36,126 nt of DNA from Brevundimonas bullata (GTDB taxonomy: Bacteria; Pseudomonadota; Alphaproteobacteria; Caulobacterales; Caulobacteraceae): positions 1-36,126 of the forward strand of contig NZ_QLLC01000030.1 of the NCBI RefSeq assembly GCF_003350205.1. The letters are read 5' to 3'. Positions 22,899 to 30,334 of this stretch are shown here, one piece after another. The position numbers and the translations under genes are program-made. Every line of letters starts with the position of its first letter. Position 1 is the first letter of the stretch. The notes under the pieces are model-generated. The model did not search any database, was not told where the DNA came from, and saw nothing but the letters and a program-made list of their open reading frames with translations.

Positions 22899-24221
22899 CT
22901 ATTTGCCGATGCAGAAGGTGGAGAAGACCTCGCCGAGGATGTCCTCGACGCCGATGGCGCCGGTGACTCGGGCCAGGGCGTCGGCGGCCCGACGCAGGTC
23001 GTCACCCGCCATCTCTGGCGCCAAGTCCAGCGCGCGACGTCCCGCCTCGACGGCCTCCAGGGCCTCGACCAGGCGACGACGATGGCGCTCGCGCGTCACC
23101 GCCGGGAAGTCGGCGCCCGACAGATCGCGGGCCAGACGGGCGGCGATCCAGTCATGGAGATCGGACAAGCCCTCCCCGCTCGTCGTGCTGACGGACAGAG
23201 CCTCAAGCCCGTCAACCGGCTTCGCGGCGCCGAGGTCGGCCTTGTTGAGGATCTGTAGATCCTCAACCTGGGCGAAGGCGGCGGCGGGGTCATTTCCCTG
23301 CCCTTGATCTGGCGCCCTGACCCAGAGGCGCAGGTCAGCGTCTTGCGCTCGCAACCGCGCCCGGCGGATGCCCTCGGCCTCGACAACATCCTGGCCGTCA
23401 CGCAGCCCGGCGGTGTCGGACAGGGTGACGGCATAGCCGCCAATCATCAGTTCGGCGTCGAGCACGTCGCGGGTGGTGCCGGCGATGGGGGTGACGATGG
23501 CCGCTTCACGCGCCGTCAGGGCGTTGAACAGCGATGACTTGCCAGCGTTGGTCTCGCCGATCAGGACGATGCGATAGCCCTCTCGCACCCGGCGCCCGCG
23601 GTCGGAATCGGCGAGGGCCGCGCGCAGGTCAGCGGCCAACTGGTCCAGAACCGGGCCGGCGGTGCGGGCCAGATTGTCGGGGACTTCCTCGTCGGGGAAG
23701 TCGATCTCGGCCTCGACCAGAGACAGGGCCTTCAGCAGGTCGCGACGGAAACCGGCGTAAGCAGCGCTGAGAGCGCCGTCCAGCTGACCCAGGGCCTGAG
23801 ACTTCTGTGCGGTCGTCTCGGCGTCGATCAGGTCGGCGACGGCCTCGGCCTGGGCCAGGTCCATGCGCCCGTTCTGGAAGGCGCGGCGAGTGAACTCACC
23901 CGGTTCGGCGGGACGAACATTCAAGGCGATCAAGGCGCGGCTGGCGGCCTCGACCACGGCCCGACCGCCGTGCAGATGCAGTTCGGCGCTGTCTTCGCCG
24001 GTATAGGAATTCGGCCCCGGAAAGCGCAGGACCAGGGCCTGGTCCACCGTCTCACTGTCATGGCGCAGGGTGCGCAAAGCGGCCAGACGCGGCGTCAGTC
24101 CCCCTGCCCCCAGCGCGCTCAGCGCCGCGTTCACGCCTGGCCCGGACAGGCGCACGATGGCGATGGCGCCCCGCCCCGGCGGGGTGGCCAGAGCGAAGAT
24201 GGTGTCGGCGTTGGAACTCAA
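22899..24221 (-). CDS. mnmE: tRNA modification GTPase MnmE (TrmE)
   Basis: This 440-residue GTPase is the partner of MnmG in U34 tRNA modification. The N-terminal folate-binding domain (about residues 1-118) contains TIFALATPPGRGAIAIVRLSGP and the PGEFTRRAFQNGRMDLAQAEAVADLI stretch. The G domain is inserted in a helical domain, with GETNAGKSSLFNAL (G1, about 222), IAGTTRD (G2/G3 region), DTAG and NKAD. The family's catalytic C-terminal CIGK motif is intact (FSTFCIGK at the very end). The DUF6489 gene lies only four bases upstream and is co-directional. Confidence 0.97.
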   Translation of the reverse strand: MSSNADTIFALATPPGRGAIAIVRLSGPGVNAALSALGAGGLTPRLAALRTLRHDSETVDQALVLRFPGPNSYTGEDSAELHLHGGRAVVEAASRALIALNVRPAEPGEFTRRAFQNGRMDLAQAEAVADLIDAETTAQKSQALGQLDGALSAAYAGFRRDLLKALSLVEAEIDFPDEEVPDNLARTAGPVLDQLAADLRAALADSDRGRRVREGYRIVLIGETNAGKSSLFNALTAREAAIVTPIAGTTRDVLDAELMIGGYAVTLSDTAGLRDGQDVVEAEGIRRARLRAQDADLRLWVRAPDQGQGNDPAAAFAQVEDLQILNKADLGAAKPVDGLEALSVSTTSGEGLSDLHDWIAARLARDLSGADFPAVTRERHRRRLVEALEAVEAGRRALDLAPEMAGDDLRRAADALARVTGAIGVEDILGEVFSTFCIGK

Positions 24222-24225
24222 GTCG

Positions 24226-24465
24226 TCAGGCCTTGGGCGCGCCCGACACGGCGGCTTCCATCAGACGGCGGAACTGATCCTGAGCCTGAACGCCGAAGCT
24301 GGTCCAGGTCTTCATCAGCTCATCGGGCTGCATGGAGGCCATATTGGCGTCCATCCGCTTCTGCATCTCGGCCACCAGATGGTCGTTCAGCCCAGTGACA
24401 TCAGGCAGGCCGAGGAAGGCGCGGGCCTCTGCCGGGGTGCAGTCGATCTCGATGTTCAGCTTCAT
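24226..24465 (-). CDS. DUF6489-type small protein
   Basis: This 79-residue soluble protein starts MKLNIEIDCTPAEARAFLGLPDV, followed by LNDHLVAEMQKRMDANMASMQPDELMKTWTSFG and an Ala-rich end. I recall this pattern as the DUF6489 family, which is common in Alphaproteobacteria and of unknown function; residues 27-70 look helical. It lies between rho and mnmE with four bases to mnmE. A parS site sits 13 bp upstream of its start codon, so any promoter here would overlap a ParB loading site. A role in segregation is not implied by position alone. Confidence 0.8.
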   Translation of the reverse strand: MKLNIEIDCTPAEARAFLGLPDVTGLNDHLVAEMQKRMDANMASMQPDELMKTWTSFGVQAQDQFRRLMEAAVSGAPKA

Positions 24466-24477
24466 GATGTCCTCGCG

Positions 24478-24493
24478 CGTTTCACGTGAAACA
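24478..24493. other. parS-like site upstream of the DUF6489 gene
   Basis: CGTTTCACGTGAAACA has the complete 14-bp core, with one outer base different from the 16-mer consensus. It lies between rho and the DUF6489 gene, next to a hairpin element at 24502-24541. Confidence 0.9.
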
Positions 24494-24501
24494 TGACGGC
24501 G

Positions 24502-24541
24502 CCCCTCAAGCAGCCCCGCGCCGCGCGCGCGGCGTTAGGGG
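24502..24541. repeat. Covarying intergenic hairpin, long form (copy 6)
   Basis: Outer CCCCT (24502-24506) and AGGGG (24537-24541) enclose the conserved CAAGCAG flank and a perfect 16-bp GC palindrome (half CGCCGCGC, 24519-24534). It lies 6 bp downstream of the rho stop codon, so it is in the 3-prime region of the rho mRNA. Confidence 0.6.
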
Positions 24542-24547
24542 CACAAA

Positions 24548-26032
24548 TCAGGTATTCATGGACTGGAAGAAGTCGCCGTTGTTCTTGGACTGGCGCATCT
24601 TGTCGAGCAGGAACTCGATGGCGTCCTGCGGACCCATGGGGTTGAGGATGCGGCGCAGGACATAGGTCTTGGCCAGTTGATCCTTCGGCGTGATGAGGTC
24701 TTCCTTGCGGGTGCCGGACTTGAGCACGTCGATGGCCGGGAAGATGCGCTTGTCGGCGACCTTGCGGTCCAGCACGATCTCCGAGTTGCCCGTGCCCTTG
24801 AACTCTTCGAAGATGACCTCGTCCATGCGGCTGCCGGTGTCGATCAGGGCCGTGGCGATGATAGTCAGCGAGCCGCCCTGCTCCACGTTGCGCGCGGCGC
24901 CGAAGAAGCGCTTGGGCCGTTGCAGGGCGTTGGCGTCGACGCCGCCGGTCAGAACCTTGCCCGACGAGGGGACGGTGGCGTTGTAGGCGCGGCCCAGGCG
25001 GGTGATGGAGTCCAGCAGGATCACCACGTCCTTCTTGTGCTCGACCAGACGCTTGGCCTTTTCGATCACCATTTCGGCGACGGCGACGTGGCGGGTGGCC
25101 GGTTCGTCGAAGGTCGAGGCGACGACCTCGCCCTTCACCGTGCGCTGCATGTCGGTGACTTCTTCCGGGCGTTCGTCGATCAGCAGCACGATCAGGAAGA
25201 CTTCAGGGTGGTTGCGTTCGATCGATTTGGCGATGTTCTGCAGCATGACCGTCTTACCCACCCGCGGCGGGGCGACGATCAGACAGCGCTGGCCCTTGCC
25301 GAGCGGGGCGACGATGTCGATGATCCGGCCCGAGCGGTCCTTCAGCGTCGGGTCCTGGATTTCCATGTGCAGGCGCTCTTCGGGATAGAGCGGCGTCAGG
25401 TTGTCGAACAGGACCTTGGTCTTGACCATCTCCGGATCTTCGAAGTTGATCGTGTCGACCTTGAGGAGGGCGAAGTAGCGCTCGCCCTCACGCGGGCCGC
25501 GCACGGCGCCGTGCACCGTGTCGCCCGAGCGCAGGCCGAAGCGGCGGATCTGCGACGGCGAGACATAGACGTCGTCCGGGCCCGGCAGGTAGTTGGCGTC
25601 GGGGCTGCGCAGGAAGCCGAAGCCGTCCGGCAGGATCTCCAGCACGCCCGAGGCGATGATCTCGACCTCTTCGTCGGCCAGGGTCTTCAGGATGGCGAAC
25701 AGCAGGTCCTGCTTGCGCAGGTTGCCGGCGTTCTCGATGTCCAGGCCCTCGGCGAAGGCGACCAGATCTTCCGGCGTCTTCTCGTTCAGTTCCTGCAGCG
25801 TGATGCGGCCGTTGGGCACCATCGGTTCGCCGTCGTCGTCCTCGTCATCGGCTGTAGTGTCGACGCCGGTGTCGTCGTTGACGATCTGAGTTTCCTCGGC
25901 CTCGACTTCGGGCTCCGCAGGCGCCTCGACCGGCGCCTTGGCGCCGCCCAGGGTCAGCGTCTTGCGCGGACGTTCGGCAACGATTTCAACGGCTTCAGCG
26001 GACTGGTCGTTGTTTTCAGGCGTATCGGTCAT
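24548..26032 (-). CDS. rho: Transcription termination factor Rho
   Basis: This 494-residue hexameric RNA helicase ends transcription at C-rich unstructured RNA. The ATG at 26032 ([20 protein letters not shown]) is the best start; the 54 upstream in-frame codons are low-complexity leader. Residues about 25-70 form an acidic, Thr/Asp/Glu-rich extension absent from E. coli Rho. The cold-shock-like primary RNA site follows ([37 protein letters not shown]). Walker A is APPRVGKT near residues 252-260. The Q loop and R loop ([63 protein letters not shown]) are intact. It follows hemJ with a long leader. Confidence 0.97.
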   Translation of the reverse strand: MTDTPENNDQSAEAVEIVAERPRKTLTLGGAKAPVEAPAEPEVEAEETQIVNDDTGVDTTADDEDDDGEPMVPNGRITLQELNEKTPEDLVAFAEGLDIENAGNLRKQDLLFAILKTLADEEVEIIASGVLEILPDGFGFLRSPDANYLPGPDDVYVSPSQIRRFGLRSGDTVHGAVRGPREGERYFALLKVDTINFEDPEMVKTKVLFDNLTPLYPEERLHMEIQDPTLKDRSGRIIDIVAPLGKGQRCLIVAPPRVGKTVMLQNIAKSIERNHPEVFLIVLLIDERPEEVTDMQRTVKGEVVASTFDEPATRHVAVAEMVIEKAKRLVEHKKDVVILLDSITRLGRAYNATVPSSGKVLTGGVDANALQRPKRFFGAARNVEQGGSLTIIATALIDTGSRMDEVIFEEFKGTGNSEIVLDRKVADKRIFPAIDVLKSGTRKEDLITPKDQLAKTYVLRRILNPMGPQDAIEFLLDKMRQSKNNGDFFQSMNT

Positions 26033-26345
26033 GGCGTGCTCGCTCGCGCGCTCGGACGCATGGCTGCGTCGAGGCGGTTCGTCTGTCGATGTCGCGGCCT
26101 TGCGGCCAGAGGGAGGACGACGGGCTCCCGCAGGATCAATCCGGCAGGCGTCGCAAGAAGAGAGGGACCGCCCTGCGGATCGCGATGGGATCACGCCGAA
26201 CGGTTCACCACGAGCGGAACCACGAATGACCCGGCGCCGTCAAGCAAGGCCGTTCTTTTTGGCCGCGGTCAAAAGGCTCCGCCTTGACGGCTTCGCGCGG
26301 CCCTACGGGTTTCAACCCGACGCGGCCTGGCGCTTCGCGCGCCTA
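26033..26345 (-). promoter_or_regulatory. Long rho leader with hairpins
   Basis: This is the gap between hemJ and rho, with no supportable gene on either strand. It contains a stem GTCAAAAGGC/GCCTTGAC at about 26265-26285. On the minus strand it also has a TTGACG box (26243-26238) that could be a -35 element of a rho promoter; no good -10 box was found. A leader of about 200 nt would suit Rho autoregulation by premature termination, which is known in E. coli and only inferred here. Confidence 0.35.
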
Positions 26346-26375
26346 AGCAGCGAGCGACCGCGTGGCGAGCGGTAG
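26346..26375. repeat. Covarying intergenic hairpin, long form (copy 7)
   Basis: AGCAGCGAGCGACCGCGTGG... matches the 30-bp ftsK-downstream arms at 28 of 30 positions, with flanks CCTAAG and CGCCCTAAAA. It begins five bases after the hemJ stop (26380, minus strand). Confidence 0.6.
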
Positions 26376-26379
26376 CGCC

Positions 26380-26847
26380 CTAAAATGCCCACTCCAGCGT
26401 GACGGACAGCACCATGACAATGGCCAGCAGGAAGGGGATCTCATTGGTCATGCGCCAGAAACGGCCTGAATATTTCGACGTCCCGGCGGCGATCTTCTTC
26501 CGTTGCCCGGCCAGGAAGCCGTGCCAGCCCGCCAGCAGCAAGACCCCGACCAACTTGGTGACCATCCACGGCTGATGCGCGAAGCTCCAGTCGGCGCCGT
26601 CGCCGCTGCGCAGCCACAGCAGCCAGCCGCCGAAGACGAAGGCCAGGATCATGGCCGGATTGATGATGATCCGCAGCAGGCGGGTCTGCCACAGGCGCAA
26701 CAGGGCCTGCATTTCGCCGCGCAGGGGCTCGGCCTTGGCGTCTTGCTCGGCGTCATAGGCGAACAGGCGCGGCAGGAAGAGCATGCCGGCCATCCAGGCG
26801 ATCACCGCCAGGATGTGAAGGCCGCGGGCCAGGTTGTAATAATCCAT
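26380..26847 (-). CDS. hemJ: Protoporphyrinogen oxidase HemJ
   Basis: This 155-residue integral membrane protein has four to five hydrophobic helices, of the HemJ/UPF0093 family. It oxidises protoporphyrinogen IX to protoporphyrin IX, the step before iron insertion. Conserved features include the early His in LARGLHILAVIAWMAGMLFLPRLF (residue 11) and the W/H-containing WMVTKLVGVLLLAGWHGFL segment, plus a Lys-rich loop. It is 19 bp downstream of hemH in the hemE-hemH-hemJ operon, so three consecutive late steps of haem synthesis are encoded together. Confidence 0.93.
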   Translation of the reverse strand: MDYYNLARGLHILAVIAWMAGMLFLPRLFAYDAEQDAKAEPLRGEMQALLRLWQTRLLRIIINPAMILAFVFGGWLLWLRSGDGADWSFAHQPWMVTKLVGVLLLAGWHGFLAGQRKKIAAGTSKYSGRFWRMTNEIPFLLAIVMVLSVTLEWAF

Positions 26848-26865
26848 GAGGCTCCCCTTGACCGG

Positions 26866-27930
26866 TCAGGCCGCCTTTGAACATCCGGCGGGACAGGCTT
26901 TCAAGTGGGCGCATGGTCCACCCTTGGACGCGCCCTGCGGCGCCACGCCCGGCGTTTCCAGCGCGGCCTCGACGGCCTGGGCCAGGGCGGCGATGAAGGC
27001 GGGCTCTACGCCCACGGCGGGCGCGCGCAGATAGGGGGCGCAACCGACCTGCTCGGCCAGTTCGCCATACTCGTGGTCCAGTTCGACCAGGGTCTCGATG
27101 TGCTCGGAAACGAAGGCGATGGGCACCACCACGGCGCCGACGCCGTCCCGACCCGCCTGTTCGATGGCCTGCGGCGTGGCCGGACCCAGCCATTTCAGCG
27201 GCCCGACACGGCTCTGATAGCAGATGGACCAGTCGGTCAGACCCATGCGGGCGACGACGGCGGCCACCGTGGCCTCGACCTGGGCCTGATAGGGATCGCC
27301 GGCGACAACCAGCTTTTCCGGGATGCCGTGAGCCGAAAACAGCACGCGCACCGGCTGGCCCTCGGCACGATCCATGGTCTCGCGGATCAGTCGGGCCTGG
27401 GCCTCGATCAAGCCCTCGGCGTCGGGATAGCAGCAGACAGCGTGAACCTCGCCCGGCCCCTTGTAGGCCTCGCGCCAGACCTTCAGCGAAGACGCCGTCG
27501 TGGTGGTCGAAAACTGAGGATAGAGGGGTAGCAGGACCACATGGTCGGGCTGGAACTCCGCGACAGCGCGGGCCGTGTCCTCGGTGAAGGGGTGCCAATA
27601 GCGCATGGCGATGAAGACCTCGGTCTCATCGCCCGGCGCCGCGTCGGCCAGGCGCTGCGACAGAGCCGCCGCCTGTTTCAGGGTCTCGGGCAACAGGGGC
27701 GAGCCCCCGCCCATACGGGCGTAGTTGGCCTGGGCCGACTTCTCTCGACGCGAGGAAATCAGCCGCGCCAGCGGCGTGCGCACGATGCCCGGCAAGCCGA
27801 TGATAGCCGGGTCGTTGAACAGGTTGAACAGGAAGGGCTTGACCGCGTCAGGCCCGTCTGGCCCGCCGAGATTGGTCAGCACCACCGCAACGCGGCGACC
27901 CGCACGATTGTTTTCGGCGGTCTGGGTCAT
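26866..27930 (-). CDS. hemH: Ferrochelatase with C-terminal cysteine cluster
   Basis: This 354-residue enzyme inserts Fe2+ into protoporphyrin IX. I start at ATG 27930 (MTQTAENNRAGRRVAVVLTNLGGPDGPDAVKPFLFNLFND), which overlaps the hemE stop by four bases (ATGA). Family signatures are LTNLGGP, MRYWHPFT, VLLPLYPQFSTTTTAS, VLFSAHGIPEK (catalytic His) and the CYQSRVGPLKWLGP segment. The tail after about residue 335 reads GGPCAHLKACPAGCSKAA, a C-X5-C-X3-C cluster. Caulobacter ferrochelatase is reported to bind a [2Fe-2S] cluster, so this tail probably supplies three of its ligands. The fourth would be an internal Cys such as those in VCCYPDAE. Confidence 0.95.
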   Translation of the reverse strand: MTQTAENNRAGRRVAVVLTNLGGPDGPDAVKPFLFNLFNDPAIIGLPGIVRTPLARLISSRREKSAQANYARMGGGSPLLPETLKQAAALSQRLADAAPGDETEVFIAMRYWHPFTEDTARAVAEFQPDHVVLLPLYPQFSTTTTASSLKVWREAYKGPGEVHAVCCYPDAEGLIEAQARLIRETMDRAEGQPVRVLFSAHGIPEKLVVAGDPYQAQVEATVAAVVARMGLTDWSICYQSRVGPLKWLGPATPQAIEQAGRDGVGAVVVPIAFVSEHIETLVELDHEYGELAEQVGCAPYLRAPAVGVEPAFIAALAQAVEAALETPGVAPQGASKGGPCAHLKACPAGCSKAA

Positions 27931-28961
27931 TGAGCGCCGATCCGACGCAGGACCTGTTCGACATGGGCGATGGGCACGTCCGGAAGAATGCCGTGGCCCA
28001 GGTTGAAGATCCACGGCCCCTGCCCCCAGGCCTCCATCAACTGATCGACCCGACGATCCAGCGCATCGCCGCCGGCCCGCAGCAACAAGGGATCGAGCGC
28101 CCCCTGGATCGGCTTGATGGCCTGAACCCGTTTGCCGACCTCCAGAGGACAGGCGGTGTCCAGCGCCACGGCCTGAACGTCGCAATGGCTCGCGTAACGC
28201 TCCGCAAGCGCCGCAGAGCCTCTTGGGAAGCCGATGAGCGGCACGGTGACACCCAGGGCCCGGGCGCGCGCTACAAGCGCCTGGTGAGGCTTCAGAATGA
28301 GACTTTCGAACAGATCGTCCGGCAGACCCTCGGCCCAGCTCTCGAAGATCTTCAGCACCTGGGCGCCGGCGTCCTGCTGCATCTTCAGATAATGGGCGGT
28401 GGACTCGACCAGAACCTCGAGCAGGGCGGCGACCTTTTCCGGTTCCGCATAGGCATAGGTCCGGGCCGTGGCGCGCTCGCCCTTGCCGATGCTGCGGGCC
28501 TCGCCGTCCAGCATATAGGTGGCCACGGTCCAGGGCGCTCCGGCGAACCCGATCAGGGCCTTTGCCGGATCGAGTTCAGCGCGCACCAGGCTCAGGGTAT
28601 GGCCCACCGACTTCAGGGCTTCCCCCGCCCCGGATGCCAGCTCCCGCATGGACTCCACAGACGGCAGGGCGCCGAGGCGCGGGCCTTCGCCGGCTTCGAA
28701 CCAGACCTTCTGTCCCAGGGCTCCTGGGATCAGCAGGATGTCGGCGAAGACGATGGCCGCGTCGAAGCCGAACCGGCGCATGGGCTGAAGCGTCGCCTCG
28801 GCCGCCATCTCCGGGTTCATGCAGAAGGCGATGAAGTCCGGCGCCTTGGCCCGCAGTTCGCGGTACTCGGGCAGGTAGCGCCCGGCCTGACGCATGAACC
28901 ATACGGGCGGACGGGTCGTGGTCTGGCCCTGGAGAGCCTGGATCAGAAGAGGAGTGCTCAT
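27927..28961 (-). CDS. hemE: Uroporphyrinogen decarboxylase
   Basis: This 344-residue enzyme converts uroporphyrinogen III to coproporphyrinogen III. The signature RPPVWFMRQAGRYLPEYRELRAK at residues 17-39 includes the substrate-binding Arg residues. FADILLIPGALGQKVWFEAGEGP, IGFAGAPWTVATYMLDG and WIFNLGHGILPDVP are also present. The start ATG is at 28961; the 12 upstream in-frame codons lack support. The gene is the first after the putative origin and reads away from it. In Caulobacter the hemE promoters lie within the origin and are tied to its function, and the arrangement here is the same. Confidence 0.97.
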   Translation of the reverse strand: MSTPLLIQALQGQTTTRPPVWFMRQAGRYLPEYRELRAKAPDFIAFCMNPEMAAEATLQPMRRFGFDAAIVFADILLIPGALGQKVWFEAGEGPRLGALPSVESMRELASGAGEALKSVGHTLSLVRAELDPAKALIGFAGAPWTVATYMLDGEARSIGKGERATARTYAYAEPEKVAALLEVLVESTAHYLKMQQDAGAQVLKIFESWAEGLPDDLFESLILKPHQALVARARALGVTVPLIGFPRGSAALAERYASHCDVQAVALDTACPLEVGKRVQAIKPIQGALDPLLLRAGGDALDRRVDQLMEAWGQGPWIFNLGHGILPDVPIAHVEQVLRRIGAQ

Positions 28962-29051
28962 GTCTTGGGCTTTAGGATGCACACCCCCAAGCCTCAATCC
29001 CTATTCAAGAATAAGAATTTGAAAGAGTTGGAGGATGGAAGCAGGGCGCTG

Positions 29052-29157
29052 GATCACGGGGATAGAATCCGATCGTCCCGTCCGTCGACAGGTTTCTCCC
29101 CGATTTCCGAAGAACGAATTCGGCGGCCCCGGTCATGGTGTGTTGATTACGGGGATA
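29052..29157. repeat. GATCACGGGGATA / GATTACGGGGATA direct repeat in the origin
   Basis: A 13-mer at 29052-29064 recurs at 29145-29157 with one mismatch, 93 bp apart. On the minus strand each contains a DnaA-like TATCCCCG core. The 10-mer CCCGTGATCC within the minus-strand version of the first copy (29051-29060) also recurs on the plus strand at 29312-29321. Confidence 0.6.
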
Positions 29158-29194
29158 ACCGGCTCTGAGTCCGCTGTGACGGGAGTCCGATCTG

Positions 29195-29385
29195 GGCGCC
29201 GTTGTGGGAAAGGCGCCGGGCGCCAATTCTGGACAAGGCGCCTTATCCCCTGGTGAGGATAATAATTCGGCGCCTGTATGAACGACTTCAGGCGCCGTTC
29301 GGCAATCGGCGCCCGTGATCCCCGCTCGCGACCGGGCCGTGAGCTTGCTAGAGGATTCGGCGCCCAGGCGATGTCGAACGGCGCC
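29195..29385. repeat. Array of nine GGCGCC hexamers
   Basis: GGCGCC occurs at 29195, 29212, 29219, 29237, 29269, 29291, 29308, 29359 and 29380 within 191 non-coding bp. Four of them have the left flank ATTC, AATC or GAAC (copies at 29269, 29308, 29359 and 29380). From a base composition near two-thirds GC, well under one copy would be expected. The intervals are 17, 7, 18, 32, 22, 17, 51 and 21 bp. Confidence 0.85.
29243..29262. other. Back-to-back DnaA-box pair with adjacent AT patch
   Basis: TTATCC (29243-29248) and GGATAA (29257-29262) form an inverted pair of DnaA-like boxes. The pair is directly followed by AATAATTC and flanked on each side by a GGCGCC hexamer. This is the most origin-like core inside the gap. 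Confidence 0.55.
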
Positions 29386-29461
29386 CCGGCTTTTGCACAG
29401 GCTGCGGGGAAAGAGTCCGCCGCTATCCAGGCGGTTTGAGGATGAGGAGACGATCAGAGCC

Positions 29462-30334
29462 ATGAGCCCCGCCCGACCCGCGTCGCGTCTCGCCACCTAT
29501 TTCCACGTCCACCTGGTCTCGGACTCGACCGGCGAGACCCTGAACGCCATGGCCAAGGCCGTGATTGCCCGTTTCGACGGCGTCATCCCCATCGAACACA
29601 TCTATGCCCTGGTCCGCTCGCCCAAACAGATGGAGCGCGTGCTGGAAGAAGTCGCCGGGGCGCCCGGCGTGGTGCTGCACACCCTGGTGGACCGTGAGCT
29701 GCGTGAACAGCTGGAGGAAGGCTGCCGCCGGCTGAAGACGCCGCAGATCGGGGCGCTGGACCCGCTGGTGGGGGCGCTGTCGGGTTATCTGGGCGCCAAT
29801 ATCTCGACCCGCGTCGGGGCTCAGCACGCCCTGGACCACGGCTATTTCAACCGTATCGGCGCCCTGGACTTCGCCATCGCCCATGACGACGGTCAGGGCA
29901 CGCTGGATCAGTTGGAGCACGCCGACGTGGTCCTGTGCGGCGTCAGCCGAACGTCCAAGACCCCGACCTGCATCTATCTGGCCAATCGCGGCATTCGCGC
30001 CGCCAATGTCCCCCTGGTGCCGGGTCAGGAAGACGGAGAGCGGCTGACCCAGTTGAAGCATCCCCTGGTCGTGGGCCTGACGGTGGCGCCGGATCGTCTG
30101 GTGCAGATCCGTCGCAACCGGCTGGAGGGGCTGAACGCCGCGCGGGCCTCGGACTATGTCGATCATGACGCGGTGCGCGACGAGACGGTCAAGGCGCGCC
30201 GGGCTTTCGAACGGCGCGGCTGGCCGACCATCGACGTAACCCGGCGCTCGGTCGAGGAGACGGCCGCCGCCATCATCAACCTGTTGAGCGAGCGACGCAG
30301 CCGCCGTCAGGACATCCCCGGAGCCCCCTCGTGA
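29462..30334 (+). CDS. Pyruvate,phosphate dikinase / PEP synthase regulatory protein (DUF299)
   Basis: This 290-residue bifunctional ADP-dependent kinase / Pi-dependent pyrophosphorylase controls PPDK or PEP synthase through phosphorylation of a Thr near the catalytic His. The start ATG 29462 has GAGGAGA about eleven bases upstream; the 49 in-frame codons before it cover the origin and are not coding. Signatures are YFHVHLVSDSTGETLNAMAKAVIARF at the N-terminus and the P-loop-like GVSRTSKTPTCIYLANRG near residue 160-177. The same gene lies beside the origin in Caulobacter. It heads a run of four genes overlapping by GTGA. Confidence 0.92.
   Translation: MSPARPASRLATYFHVHLVSDSTGETLNAMAKAVIARFDGVIPIEHIYALVRSPKQMERVLEEVAGAPGVVLHTLVDRELREQLEEGCRRLKTPQIGALDPLVGALSGYLGANISTRVGAQHALDHGYFNRIGALDFAIAHDDGQGTLDQLEHADVVLCGVSRTSKTPTCIYLANRGIRAANVPLVPGQEDGERLTQLKHPLVVGLTVAPDRLVQIRRNRLEGLNAARASDYVDHDAVRDETVKARRAFERRGWPTIDVTRRSVEETAAAIINLLSERRSRRQDIPGAPS

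Larger units (their letters stand above)
28962..29461. other. Putative chromosome replication origin (Cori-like)
   Basis: This is a 500-bp non-coding gap between hemE (minus) and ppsR (plus); genes on both sides read away from it. By synteny it corresponds to Caulobacter Cori. It contains DnaA-box-like 9-mers: TTATCCCCT (29243-29251), TTATCCTCA on the minus strand (29254-29262, 8/9 to TTATCCACA), TTATCCCCG on the minus strand (29150-29158), TTTCCCACA on the minus strand (29203-29211) and TGATCCCCG (29316-29324). GANTC methylation sites occur at 29065, 29167, 29183, 29354 and 29413. AT-rich patches lie at 28995-29030 and 29259-29268. There is no TTAA at all, hence no canonical CtrA box. Nine GGCGCC hexamers fill the right half. 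Confidence 0.82.

Noticed and set aside
24677..26287. 536-residue open frame antisense to rho
   Set aside because: Low-complexity Asp/Val/Gly-rich translation complementary to intact rho.
28962..29461. Open frame extending the DUF299 gene upstream (start 29315) and others crossing the origin
   Set aside because: The frame from 29315 has no family similarity before residue 50, while ATG 29462 has a good ribosome-binding site. The gap is better explained as origin DNA.
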